The position numbers and the translations under genes are program-made. Positions 50,601-61,839 of a stretch of DNA of 64,000 bases are shown in pieces. The stretch's first letter is position 1; every line of letters begins with the position of its first letter. Where the stretch lies: positions 9,319,916 through 9,383,915 of the forward strand of contig JAQFVV010006220.1 in NCBI GenBank assembly GCA_028023455.1. The letters run 5' to 3'. Below the pieces are notes generated by a model. That model was given only the letters and a program-made list of their open reading frames with translations, made no database searches and was not told where the DNA came from. Source of the stretch: Epiperipatus broadwayi. Lineage: Eukaryota > Onychophora > Udeonychophora > Euonychophora > Peripatidae.

Positions 50601-53040
50601 ACTGAAAAAAAAAATTAGTTTAAGATATGGAATTATTTTGTACAACTAAAATCAACTTTTCTGGTTCCGGTTTCCGTAGTCTATCCGGGAAAATAAGGAA
50701 CATAGCAAAAACTAAGGATAAACTGTAGAAACATATGGGAAGGCAACATGTGTATAGCAAAGACTTTTAAAAAAAGATTAAGTCCTATCAAAAACTATAT
50801 TTCTATCAAAGTAAAAAAAAAAATTATATACATTTTTTTATCATTATTGTCATTCAAATTTCAGAAAGTTTTCCTGATAATATGAAGAATTTATAAAAAA
50901 CATTAAATTAAATTTGATTTTATATAATTTTGATCTTATATAAATAACATTTTAACACAAAAATTTAAATTACTATGAGCTAAATTATCAGCTAAAATGA
51001 TGTGACATTATAATAGTAAATTTTATATTACAAATTTGATAGAACATGCTTCTAGAAATGCAAATGTGATTTAAACTAATTATATCTGAAAGTCTCACTT
51101 CATTTAAAGTATTTTTCCAGAATTTCATAGATACTTTCATATAAAAAATAAATTCCACAAGTAAGATCCTAGCACAAGATTTTTTTACATATGAATGAGT
51201 TGAAACATGTTCTCACATTCCAATGATGTCTGTAACTAATTTATAGGATGCTATTTATATTTTATTTTCACACTATAAAAAATTTAAATAATAGTCATTT
51301 CATTTCATTACTATTATTATAGTTTCTTAAAACAGATATTTGAAGAATAGAATTATCAAGTATATAAATGACCTCTATCCTATTTAAAAAGTAAAACAAA
51401 AGATATTTGTTAAGGTTACTTTTAAAAGATCAAGTATTATAAATATCACTATTAGAGTAAAGCACAAACGATGATTAGCAGCATGATATGTGTTGAAATA
51501 AGAAATATAGAAATGTTGAAAAAAGTAAAGTTAGACAAGATGATAATGCTAAATGGATATAGCAATAACATGGTAAATTCAGTTAAGCAATGCTTATGAT
51601 GAATATGATCATCCAATGTCTTATTTTGGCTCAAATCTAATAACTAGAAGTAGACTGAAGTGCTTCACTATAAATGTAAGAATTATATCTAATAATAATA
51701 ATAATAATAAAAATTGGTCATTATACAGGATAAGAAAGTGCATAATAAAAAATAATTTTAGGCCTTAATTATAAAATTAAAAAGTTTCTAGAAAGCAATT
51801 TTGTGAATTAAAAAAAGATTATATCAAGAAAAATCCCTGGGAAAAAATACAGCAAAAATATTAAAAATTGGAAGATTAAAAGAGAATTACAAAATCAGAA
51901 ACTATATTTAAAGTAGTTTGATTTAAAAATTTTTAAAAAAGTCAAGATTGAGTTTTAGAGTACCTGTACTTAACTAAATTAAGAATGCTTCATTGAGTAA
52001 TCTTTGAAGATGAAGATTTAAAAAAGCAAAAAAAAAAAAGTTGTTTAGTTGAAAATGGACATTAATATGCTTAAAAGAGAGATGAGAATGTCAAATTCTA
52101 GCAAGCAAAACTATGAAGAGAATTAAATGTTAAATACAGATTAGAACCCTGATAAAAGATGTTAAATATGTTATCCATTTTAATTTGAACAAGATGATTT
52201 GAAAACAAGCAATATAATAACTATATATTCATTCAGAAAATTCAGGTGGAATATCATATGAAAAATTTTACTAAATTATACTGCCTATCATTAATAATAA
52301 TAACAATCAAATGGTTTATGCTTAGGAATTCACAAGAAGTTCGAGCATTGGAAGTAATAGTTTAAAGCTATAATCTTTAGACCTTCAGCTACAAAGTCAG
52401 CCATTCTGTGACTACACTAGATTATGCTCAACACTATCATTTATAACATGATTCTTCAAGATTTCCATTTTAAAAGTTAACTAAGAGAGCAAGAAAAAGA
52501 AATAAATGCCCTAAATAGTTCAAGTTAAAGATGATGGTAATGGAGTCAAGAATTGATAGTTCCTTATATACAATTTCATTTACTTGTTCAACTAAAACTT
52601 TAGTTTTTGAACATCATACGATTTTACTTGCTTATGATCATATGATTTATTAGTTTATTTACCTCATCAGAACCAGAATTTTAATAGTATCAAAAATGAA
52701 AGAAACATGTTCAATAAACGAATAGAAAAAATATACTAGTAGCATAAAGAAAAATATAAAAGATTGTGCAAAAGAACTATAAGTATCAGTTTCAAGAACT
52801 TTTAACAAAAAGCAAATATGGCCTATAAATCAGCTTTTTTGGAATTAGTTTTTCATTTTTGGAAGAAACTAAAATCAGTCAGACTTCAAATAACAATATA
52901 TTGTAGATTGAAATAATGATTTTTTTTAAAGAAAAAACTTTTTTTTTTTTTATCCAATGAAATGTTTTATTTATTATCAAAACCTGTCATATGATCTTGA
53001 AAATAAATGAACAAAATAAAATATTCAAAAAGAGAAAATA
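47650..53040. other. Intronic AT-rich DNA, no gene recognised
   Basis: About 5.4 kb of A/T-run sequence. It includes an (AAT)n microsatellite at 51691-51710. At about 52320-52360 is a word shared with 28.39 kb (unclassified repeat). Open frames here have no motifs. Confidence 0.5.
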
Positions 53041-53045
53041 TAAGT

Positions 53046-53142
53046 TGAAATTAGCCGAGAGGTCAGCGCAGCCCCGTGCAAGCAAGTAGTTGGTTGCAGA
53101 CAGTTGTGGGTTCGCCTCCCGGCCGATGCTATGACATATGAA
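53046..53142 (+). mobile_element. tRNA-derived SINE, family S1
   Basis: A box TAGCCGAGAGG (53052 region), B box GGTTCGCCTCCC (about 53109-53120) and the family signature GATGCTATGACA (about 53125-53136). Same layout as 18.2 and 58.2 kb. The poly-A tail is eroded. Not a functional tRNA, since the acceptor stem does not pair. Confidence 0.8.
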
Positions 53143-53149
53143 TACAGTG

Positions 53150-55655
53150 TATATTTTTATTAAGTTTTATTTATTTTCTTACTAGGCTCAAGTATTTATT
53201 ATTAAATAGGAATTCATACTCATATTTATTTAAGAAAATAGACTTAAATAGATCATTTGAATAAAGACGTTTGTCCATAAAGATTTTTAAAACTTTTTAA
53301 ATAGTTCCCAGTCAGTTATTTTTAAAACAATATTTAGTATTCCTAAAAATGTGGTTATTCTTTCATTTGTTGTTGTTGTTGTTTTTTTTGTCAACTTGAT
53401 CTTTTCTTTACGCACACACAAATGTTATTAATTCCTAAAATTGAAATTGGATTTATGAACATTACTTCCTGTTGTTTTTTACAATTTGCAATACATTTTT
53501 CTATACGATTTCTTTGTTTTTATTTGCTTTATTTTTACAAACGCACACATATCTATACAGAAATTTTACTTTTTTAAGACTATAGAAAAAAAAATATTTT
53601 CTTTACGTCAATGTTTTAAGAGAAAGAATTATGAATGTAACTAACGAAAGTATTATAATGTTTATGATTGGCTACTGATCATTGTTAGAGAGCACGTGAT
53701 AATGCATTAGTCATGTGAATAACGAACTAATTAGCTATGCCTATATTATTATTCATAACATAAATTAACAATCATTGCAAATATATATTTTTAAAATGTT
53801 TTTTGTACTTTTGACAGCTTTAAATAGTAATAAATAATATTCTGGTTCGGTATTTAAGTATTTTATATAAATACAGTTTATTAAAGTAATTTTAGATCAG
53901 TTTTAATGAATTATATGAATTACGAGTCACTTCTATGAGTAAAATTATATAGGATTTTTCTTAAAAAAATGAATGTACAGAATAATTAACAACTTTTACA
54001 CAATCAACAGAATTACAGTTTTATTCAGTGTCACTTGTCTTTAAAAAGATGTTGATCATAATCTGCTATTGTTTCTTACCATCTAGATTTTAAAAAGGTT
54101 TGTTGAATTAGTTTTCTAATAAACTATATATACAGTATATACTTTATTGTTACAACATATTTCTATCAGTGAAATTCTGGCTGCTACTTGCCTGTGATAA
54201 AATTTTATTTTGATTATATATTTTGCCGTCTGTTATTTTTCTTTGAAAAGACTTGCTTTAGCATTTTATTGTTGCATTTGTTTCTAATATTGCTTTTGCA
54301 AGGTCTTTTTTTTTTTCATTGGTTCTTGCTTATCCCATTTTATTCCTGGTTCTTTTTATTATAATTAATCAATCTCTCTCCCTCTTTTTATATAATATAT
54401 TGCTGTAACTATAATTCCATTTGTCCTCAACTAGTCTTAATTGTCGACAAATTCTTATACTTTTTATAATAACTTTTTTTCTTTTTGGATGACATTGCGA
54501 CTGTTTTTACTGATAATGATTTTTTTCCTATTTATTTTGAGGCTTTTTTTTGTGTTGCATTTCTATTATTTTATCTGCTTTTGCAGTAATAATAATATTA
54601 TATTAATATCATTATAAGATAAAAGCCAAAGGTGGCAGATAGTAAGATGAACTTCAGACATGAGGATTAATTATTAATTAAGTTTCCATTTTATACTCCT
54701 TTTGTAATTCCCTCATTTTCTTTTTTTAGTTTATAGCTTAATTAATACCTTCAGTGATTTAGCTTAATGTAGGATCGGTCATCATAGAGCTCTCCACAGC
54801 ATTAGTCATCATCAGATATCTGCTTATATATTAGTTCTTCTTACATAAATAGCAATTTAAATTCCAATACCCCCCACCCTTTAACATTCATAAAAATTTT
54901 AATCCATAATATTGAGAGAATAAATATATTTTACGTAATTTTAAAATTTAATTTTAATACACTTTGTTCACATACATGATTGAAGTATATTTTTGATTAT
55001 TTACTGTATTGAATAAAACTGGCATTATTTTTACTTTTGTAAGCATTAATGATGAAAATCTTCTTTAGTTTGCATATATCATAAACATAAGAACTAATTT
55101 TCTTGCAAGGACACAGGATGAAAATTAGATAAAAAATAATAATCGTATTTTAATTCTATAATCAAAACAATATTATATACTATATAAAGAATAAACTCTG
55201 TACTGTATTATACATTTTTAGTGTCAACACTGCCATTTTATTTTCAAGTAATATGGTTTTAATGAAATCACTATCCTATTTCATCAAATTTACAAAATGG
55301 CTGTCATTTTGAAAAAAAATAGTGGGTGTTTTAAAAAAAAAATAATGGTTTTGAATTTTATTAAAGATCATACTAGTGAATAATCAATTGTAAATCAAAA
55401 TAGTGGATTCAAATTGATGCTAATCACTATGGTAAATCCTTGCATAATTATATTTTAAAGACAAATGCTTAATTAATTACAAAAAAAAAAAAAGGAGACC
55501 CTCTTTAATTTCATTGCATGTCATTGTATAGCATTTCAAAAATAAGCAAATAAATCTAGGTTTTTAGCCCAAATATGCTTCATCTGTAAAACTGCCTTGT
55601 AAACAATGGCACAAAAAAAATACTATTTATATCTCAAAAGTATTTCCAGTAAATA
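53150..55655. other. Intronic AT-rich DNA, no gene recognised
   Basis: T-rich on the plus strand in places (53360-54550) with (GTT)n at about 53368-53382. No motif-bearing frame. Confidence 0.45.
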
Positions 55656-55675
55656 CTACTGACCTCATTGAAAAA

Positions 55676-55935
55676 ATTAAAAGACTGAAGTGGAGTTGGG
55701 CTGGACATATTTCTAGAAGAGATGATAGTAGATGGACAATTGAAATCTTAAACTGGATTCCAAGAGATTATAAAAGACACAGAAAGAGACCACATGAGAA
55801 ATGAATTGATGAAATAAGAAAGTGTACATGAGTGCTGTGGAGAAGAGAAGCTAAAGATTGGAGAAGATGGATTGAACTTGGAGAGATTTTCATCCTGCAG
55901 TGGGCTGATAAAGTTTGATGATGATGATGACTATA
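55676..55935 (+). mobile_element. RTE-type LINE 3' end fragment
   Basis: Plus-strand reading gives KRLKWSWAGHISRRDDSRW, ILNWIPRDYKRHRKRP and WRRWIELGEIFILQWADKV, the C-terminal domain of RTE elements, very close to the element at 44.6 kb. One internal stop is present. The natural stop TGA is at the first unit of the (GAT)n tail at 55917-55930. This is a 5'-truncated copy. Confidence 0.85.
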
Positions 55936-56197
55936 CATATAGTATTTCTTTAAGAATCAGCTGTTATATTTTTTTAAATTTCAGCAATAACTTTTAAGTA
56001 GTTTGTAATTTGAAAATATTAGGCAAATAATATTAAAGCTAAAGGAAGCAAAAAAAAAAAATAGTCTCACTAATTTTCTTATTATTTCTGGAGCACAGTA
56101 GAGAGACTTTTTAAAGAATGCCCACTAGACATCCATTCTCTTTTATAGGGTTAATTAAGATACATAATTTTATAAGATGTGATAAATAAATAACTGT

Positions 56198-56275
56198 ATG
56201 GTTTAGTGTTGTGGAAAAGTATCATATTCTGGAGCCTAAGATCTTCAAATCGATTTCAGTTCTGTGCAATGAAGT
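56198..56275 (+). mobile_element. tRNA-derived SINE relic, family S2-like
   Basis: A-box-like TGGTTTAGTGTTGTGG (56199) and B-box-like AAATCGATTTCAG (about 56247-56259), spaced as in the 30.5-kb relic, followed later by an A/T run. It lies in the first intron close to exon 1. It is diverged and the subfamily is uncertain. Confidence 0.4.
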
Positions 56276-56297
56276 TATTTATCTATTTAAAAAATAA

Positions 56298-56329
<32 letters not shown>

Positions 56330-56464
56330 GATTAAATGCATATTTTTTTATTAGTTATAAAAATTAATTTTAGAAAAGTTAGAAAACTAAATAAAACAAT
56401 TTAAAAAAAAGACAAGAAAAGATATCATGATTATATATGCCATTAAAAAAAACACATTAATCAC

Positions 56465-56740
56465 CTCTAATCCAGGTAAAAATCTTTTATCTTTTTCTAC
56501 AACACATAAAATTTTGACACCTGAGTTGATAATAGAGCGTGTTAACCCTCCTGGACCAGGACCAACTTCACAAACATAACCTTCACTGATCTTGCCTGCA
56601 GCAAGAACAATTTTATTACATAGCTTCATATCCAATAAAAAGTTCTGAGAAAGTTGATGCTGGGCTTGCAATTTATATATGCGGACAATATCTCGAACAG
56701 AAGGCAGAGGTGGAAGACGAGGTAGAGAAACCGACGCCAT
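56465..56740 (-). CDS. TFB1M: TFB1M coding exon 1: mitochondrial 12S rRNA dimethyladenosine transferase
   Basis: This exon encodes residues 1-92 of a mitochondrial KsgA/DIM1-family methyltransferase, which by family knowledge uses S-adenosylmethionine to dimethylate two adjacent adenines near the 3' end of 12S rRNA. Visible landmarks are the N-terminal QLSQNFLLD (29-37), the SAM-binding motif I EVGPGPGG (58-65) and VEKD (81-84), the acidic end of strand 2. Order and spacing match animal TFB1M, including the N-terminal RLPPLPS-type stretch. The ATG has A at -3 and G at +4, and an in-frame TAA lies 12 nt upstream, so it is the first usable start. The exon ends in phase 0 after GLE at a GTGATT donor (56464 leftward). 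No long mitochondrial presequence is obvious, as is usual for this protein. The open frame continues about 25 codons past the donor, but that tail is intron. Confidence 0.95.
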
Positions 56741-57112
56741 CTTTAAACCTTAAAAAAAATGAGAAAAGATATTTTAAGCACAAACAAAAAAAAAACCCCA
56801 CGAACATGTTAAGTACGTGTGTGTGTATATATATAACTTATAAATAATAAACTGAAGCCTAAAATAAAGATTTATGAAGTACAATACAAAATTCATTCAG
56901 GTTTTTAGCAATTCTTCTTTCTACAGCAGCAACTAATATGCAATATTTGAAATGGCATTTTATTAGGATAAAAGATTGATACAAATTTCTGTTGGAAGTC
57001 CCAAATTTCTTACACCTTCACAGTATATGTATGATTTCAGTACCTCTTTGAATGTGATGTTTTTTCTGACAATCGATAAAAACAAGATAATCTACTAAAT
57101 GACGCATATATA
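56741..57112 (-). promoter_or_regulatory. TFB1M: TFB1M 5' flank and probable 5' UTR/promoter region
   Basis: This is the segment between the TFB1M start codon and the mariner element. It must hold the 5' UTR, or the last part of it, and probably the core promoter. I see A/T runs and a short TG/TA microsatellite around 56815-56836, but no clear TATA box or initiator I would defend. The only functional point visible is the in-frame TAA just before the ATG. Confidence 0.35.
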
Positions 57113-58138
57113 TATAAGGTAGACCGAAAAGTAATCAATTATTTTTAATAGTTCATTTTAGCCGATTGTTTTAATTTAATTAAATAAAACATAAACTATT
57201 AAATTTGATTTTTATTTAAATAGGAGAATTATTTAAAAAATCTATTTTTTTTTAAATTTTAAATTATTTTATTCAATGTGACGAACTATAAAGTTGAAGA
57301 GCAGCATTTACGTCATTGTATGCTGTTTTGTTTCATTAAAAAAAGAATGCAACCAAGGCTACCAACAACATTTGCTCAAGTTATGGAGAGACATAATGAA
57401 GGTTAACAAATGTCAGTGATGGTTTAGATTTTCAGAAAAAAAATTGATCTCTGATTGTCCTCGATCTGATGGATTTCTTACCCTTAGATGATGCTATTCA
57501 TGAGACTCTTTCCTTGTTGAATCAAATCCAGAACAAACCATACAAGAATTAGCAAAGAAACTTTAATTCATCATGGACAACTATCCAAGAGCATTTACAT
57601 AAAATTGATAAGGTTCTTAAATAGATTGTATGAATACCACATGAATTATCAGACAACAATAAAGCTCAGAGATGGGTGATTTGCAATTCATTGTTGGCCA
57701 GACAACAAAATGACCTCTTTTAGAATAAGTTGTAACTGGTGATGAAAAATGGGTGATGTATAAGAATATTAAATGCAAAAAGCAGTGGGTTTCTCCAAAT
57801 CAAACTCCAATTTCAACACGAAATGTTGGACTTTATCCACAAAAGATTCTATTGTCTGTTTGGTCATAGAATTATGTATTATGAACTCATGGAACAAGGT
57901 AAGACTATCATAGCAGCAATCTACTGTGAACAATTAAGCATGATTACATTAAGCATTGTTAATCAAATGTCCTGTTCTTGTCAATCAAGGGAAGGGGTAA
58001 TATCGCAGCAAGGTAATGCAAAACCACACTACGCAAGAATGACTCAAGAAAAAAATAGGTAGTTAGGATGGTAACTTCTACAACACATTCATACCAAATA
58101 TTGCCCCTAGTGAAATAAAACCTTCCATTCTCAAAATG

Positions 58139-58154
58139 AGGTTCAAAGGAGTTT
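58139..58154 (+). repeat. SINE target-site duplication, left
   Basis: The 16-mer aggttcaaaggagttt is identical to 58265-58280 across the SINE. Confidence 0.9.
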
Positions 58155-58264
58155 TTTTTTTTTTAAAAATGTCATAGCATCGTCCGGGACGTGAACCCGC
58201 AACCCGGGCAACTGCCTGCAAGTGCAAGTTAGTCGCACTGACCTCTCGACCACCAATGCAAGAC
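58155..58264 (-). mobile_element. tRNA-derived SINE, family S1, inserted in the mariner
   Basis: On the minus strand: TGGTCGAGAGG (A box), GGTTCACGTCCCGG (B box), GATGCTATGACA, then an A-rich tail. It is bounded by a perfect 16-bp target duplication, aggttcaaaggagttt (58139-58154 and 58265-58280). Target duplication plus A-tail show integration by LINE machinery. The best-preserved S1 copy in the window. Confidence 0.9.
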
Positions 58265-58280
58265 AGGTTCAAAGGAGTTT
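58265..58280 (+). repeat. SINE target-site duplication, right
   Basis: Identical to 58139-58154. It restores the mariner sequence when one copy and the SINE are disregarded. Confidence 0.9.
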
Positions 58281-58449
58281 AATATCGTTTTTGGCTCCAA
58301 AGAAAAACTTTTTTTGTAGTAGATTGTTGGAATAAAGTTATAATTAATGATAGTGATTATATAATTGAATAATGTTAATTTTTTCTTTAATAAAATTTCA
58401 ATTAAAAATATTAGTTTAAAAAAAAAGATTACTTTCCAGTCCTCTTATA

Positions 58450-59205
58450 ATTCAATTTTCAGCATAACTCCAAATGTCTAATTATTTCTAATTTGAACAT
58501 ATATGTAGATTTAAATGAACATGGTTATATGTTAAATATTTATTTTAAATAAGTTGATTGTAACACACAAAAAAAAATATTTGTCAAGAAACATGTAATC
58601 ATAATGAATATTATATCAAAAATAGTAATATTATGAATTATTATTTCACAAAATTTAAATTGAAAAAGCTTATCCTAAATACAAAATCTTTTAAATTATT
58701 TTGGGGATGAGTTAGTTATCTTTCCTGTTAAGAACACAATATAATAGTTATAGAAATATGAAACATTTAAAAAATTAGTTCTGTTCTCACCAATCAAGAA
58801 TCTTATTTTTAGGGCATTGATGAAACTCAAACGTCATTAATTATAAAAAATTACAGTGAATAATAATAATGAGGCATAAACTTGTACAATTTTCATCTTA
58901 GGATCTATTAAGAAATTAATATATATATATGTAAAAGAAATTCATGAGATTTGTTCAAAGAGTAGATTAAATCATACTAATTTTTATTTCAGAGACAAAA
59001 TTAATTTTCTCTGCTGACATATTTATATTATTACAAATAGATTGATTTCAATCATCCTCTCATATCCATATTTCAGTTATTATATTCAGTTTAAACTGGT
59101 TCATTCTTAGAACATGAGACTAAATAATTTGATTATCCGATAAAGGACATAATATTTAATATCTCAATAATCTAAAATACAAGGAATAAATCCTTTATGT
59201 TGCTT
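58450..59205. other. AT-rich DNA upstream of TFB1M, nothing recognised
   Basis: No motif-bearing frame or structured repeat, only (AT)n near 58920. Confidence 0.5.
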
Positions 59206-59471
59206 TTGCAAATTAAAAATAAATCCTAGATAATATAGAATAAAATATCTTTATCTAACAACAAAATAATATATGACAATAGCTGTAATATAATCATATA
59301 ATCATAACATAAAAAAGCTCTTTTTGGCAATTTTAAATTTTTTCCCTTTTCAATATATCTTGGTTAACTACAAAAATAACCTATATTGCATACATAGTGA
59401 CATTTACTGGCTCTCTATAAAATTAACACAAGCCTATAATTTATGCTTTAATATTTTTATAATAACACATA

Positions 59472-59954
59472 TTATATAACCCTCCATTCATTTTTCATTA
59501 TCCAATTATTAGTTAAATTAATTGATGTTTTATAAATGTTCATACAATTATTTCTGTTATAATTAATGTAATTAGTTTCATATATCTTTCTTCTATTAAT
59601 TTCTTTAATATAACTTAATGGACTTATATTCTTTACACAATCTATTCTATACCTATATTTTAAGTAGTAAACATATAATGCAGATCTGTCATCTCTCCTA
59701 TTAATAGCATTATTATGTTCTTTAGCCCTTTCTTCTAATTGTTTTGCCATATGTCCATAATAAAACATACTGCAAACCTCACAAGTAATTTTATATGCTA
59801 TACTCTTTTTATATTTTATATCATCTTTTATTTTATAATTCCCTACTAATATATCAAGATTTTTACTATTTGACCATTCTATTTTAATATGTTTATCTAT
59901 ATAATTTTTATTTTTTAATAATGTATGATAAATTTTAGGAACATATGAAAGCAT
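59472..59954 (-). CDS. PLE-type GIY-YIG endonuclease fragment, left arm (open frame)
   Basis: A 160-codon open frame. It starts at the arm edge with LSYVPKIYHTLLKNKNYID, resembling the post-RT linker of PLEs, then AYKITCEVCSMFYYGHMAKQ (in the GIY-YIG arrangement: YKI ... YYG) and LEERAKEHNNAIN with the conserved Arg and Glu-His of the nuclease helix. It ends NEWRVI stop. The reverse transcriptase is missing, so it is a 5'-truncated copy and the ATG is probably fortuitous. That it stays fully open suggests recent insertion or selection. Confidence 0.7.
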   Translation of the reverse strand: MLSYVPKIYHTLLKNKNYIDKHIKIEWSNSKNLDILVGNYKIKDDIKYKKSIAYKITCEVCSMFYYGHMAKQLEERAKEHNNAINRRDDRSALYVYYLKYRYRIDCVKNISPLSYIKEINRRKIYETNYINYNRNNCMNIYKTSINLTNNWIMKNEWRVI

Positions 59955-60099
59955 TAGAAATATATTCTTTAATTATAAACAATATAATTTAGGTAATAAT
60001 AGTGAACCAGAAAATATAAAATGGGTAAAACTTTCATATGTTCCTAAAATTTATCATACATTATTAAAAAATAAAAATTATATAGATAAAAATATTAAA

Positions 60100-60510
60100 A
60101 TGGGATGGACAAACAGTAAAAATCTTGATATATTAGTAGGGAATTATAAAATAAAAGATGATATAAAATATAAAAAGGATATAGTATATAAAATTACTCG
60201 TGGAGTTTGCAGTATGGTTTATTATGGACATATGGCAAAACAATTAGAAGAAAGGGCTAAAGAACATAATAATGCTATTAATAGGAGAGATGACAGATCT
60301 GCATTATATGTTTACTACTTAAAATATAGATATAGAATAGATTGTGTTAGGAATATAAGTTCATTAAATTATATTAAAGAAATTAATAGAAGGAAGATAT
60401 ATGAAACTAATTACATAAATTATAACAGAAATAACTCTATGAACATTTATAAAACGTCAATTAATTTAACTAATAATTGGATAATGAAAAATGAATGGAG
60501 GGTTATATAA
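60100..60510 (+). CDS. PLE-type GIY-YIG endonuclease fragment, right arm (open frame)
   Basis: Near-identical in protein to the left-arm copy (differences such as TRGVCSMVYYG against TCEVCSMFYYG, and SSLNYIKE against SPLSYIKE). The open frame in fact extends upstream through LSYVPKIYHT to about 59950, so the annotated ATG at 60100 is only the first Met. It ends NEWRVI stop like its partner. The first metal/zinc-like Cys of the CEVC pair is Arg-Gly here. Non-autonomous: no RT within the window. Confidence 0.7.
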   Translation: MGWTNSKNLDILVGNYKIKDDIKYKKDIVYKITRGVCSMVYYGHMAKQLEERAKEHNNAINRRDDRSALYVYYLKYRYRIDCVRNISSLNYIKEINRRKIYETNYINYNRNNSMNIYKTSINLTNNWIMKNEWRVI

Positions 60511-60899
60511 TATGTATTATTATAAAGATATTAAAGCATAAATTATAGGCTTGTGTTAATTTTATAGAGAGCCAGTAGATGTCACTATGTATGCAATATA
60601 GATTATTTTTGTAGTTAACCAAGGCATATTGAAAAAGGCAAAAATTAAAAATTGCTGAAAAGAGCTTTTTTATGTTATGATTATATGGTTATAATACAGC
60701 TATTGTCATATATTATTTTGATGTTAGATAAAGATATTTTATTCTATATTATCTAGGATTTATTTTTAATATATCAATAATAAATAGTATATTACATATA
60801 AGAATAGAGATCTCTAAAACATTTATTTAATAAATAATTAAAATTAAAAATATAAAATATATAGACTTTGGGAATCTACAAGGAGTACCAATATTGACT

Positions 60900-61830
60900 C
60901 TGAAAAATATATTACACACAGAAGCAATAAACCATTATTTGATTAAAATGAATATGTTCATATATGGATGGAAAGTAAGATATGAGAGTTATAGTGTGAA
61001 TGAAACGTTTGTTTTAAATACTAAAGATTAATTTTTTTAACAATTTAACAACAAAATTCTAAAAACTGGACTATGTAGAGAAATTATATTGCTTGGAGAT
61101 TTTAATGGAGGATCAGATAAAAGAAAAGACAAAATTATAAGATAATATGATGAAAATACATGATAATAGAATATATGTGAACAAAAGAATTTGAGCATAC
61201 TTAATAGTTTTTATCAATATAAAGAAATTCATAAATACATGTGGATTAAAAATTCATGAATCCATAAATCTATAAAAGATTATATTATAGTATGAAAAAA
61301 TGAACAAAGCAAAAAAGATATAATTTAAAAAGTTTAGATTGTGAAAGTATTCAGAGATAAAAAGTTACAATTAAAGAACAGCTTTGAATCTCAAAGAACA
61401 CTATAATTATCTAAAAAAAAATTTATATAGATGCTGATGAAAGATAAACACTGAATATATACAAAAAATAATTCATGGGAGTAAAAAAAACATAGTAGGA
61501 TCACAGATTGAAAATAAGATAACAGAAAAAAAGATGGATATATCAGAAGTATATAAATACTGTAATATATGAAAATAGAATTGAATAGAAAAAAATCCAA
61601 ATAAAATATGAAGAAAAAAAAACAACAGGAAGGAAAAATGAAATAGGAGTGAAAAAATTATAAAAAGATTGACTTGTATTGAAATAGAAAGAGAAGCAAT
61701 GAAAGTAGGATGATTAAGAAGTTAAGACAAAAAAAATATCTTCAATTACAATGAAGAAACATAAAAAGCATTTGAAGGTTTGATAACAAAACATAGGTTA
61801 GAATTTTATAAGGAATGAATAAGAAAACAT
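60900..61830 (+). mobile_element. RTE-type LINE endonuclease region, degenerate
   Basis: Plus-strand relics of the RTE apurinic-type endonuclease: ILLGDFNGGSDKRKDKII (61085-61140), CEQKNLSILNSFYQYKEIHKYMW (61175-61245 in pieces) and the IKDYIIV block (about 61275). Linker traces follow to about 61830. Stops are frequent and the RT is not present. It may belong to the same family as the 44.6-kb element. Confidence 0.7.
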
Positions 61831-61839
61831 ACAAATGAA

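Larger units (their letters stand above)
57115..58446 (+). mobile_element. mariner (Tc1/mariner) DNA transposon, dead
   Basis: The ends taaggtagaccgaaaagtaat (left) and attactttccagtcctctta (right) are imperfect inverted repeats flanked by TA. The plus strand keeps mariner transposase landmarks: VTGDEKWVMY (57733-57765), the block SPNQTP and the HKRF/LLSVW-type segment (about 57835-57865), QQGNAKPH (about 58003-58026), where the catalytic Asp of the QDNARPH-type motif is Gly, and IAPSE (about 58097), where Asp is Glu. With frameshifts and stops, it is inactive. Without the nested SINE and its duplication it is about 1.2 kb, normal for mariner. Confidence 0.85.
59206..60770. repeat. Large inverted repeat (~745-bp arms) of a second PLE family
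   Basis: The left arm, 59206-59953, is the reverse complement of 60031-60770 with only scattered differences. The arms cover a C-terminal PLE coding region and its 3' UTR, and the coding 5' ends face each other across a ~77-bp spacer. The spacer holds extra upstream coding sequence belonging to the right copy (YNLGNNSEPENIKWVK), so the two copies differ in 5' truncation point. Tail-out inverted pairs are a known PLE arrangement. Confidence 0.85.

Noticed and set aside
56387-56740. TFB1M exon 1 as a bacterial KsgA gene from contamination
   Set aside because: It is spliced with correct phases to two other exons and has the animal-type N-terminus.
58078-58272. Minus-strand 64-aa open frame as a gene
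   Set aside because: It simply runs through the antisense SINE and mariner; no coding motif.
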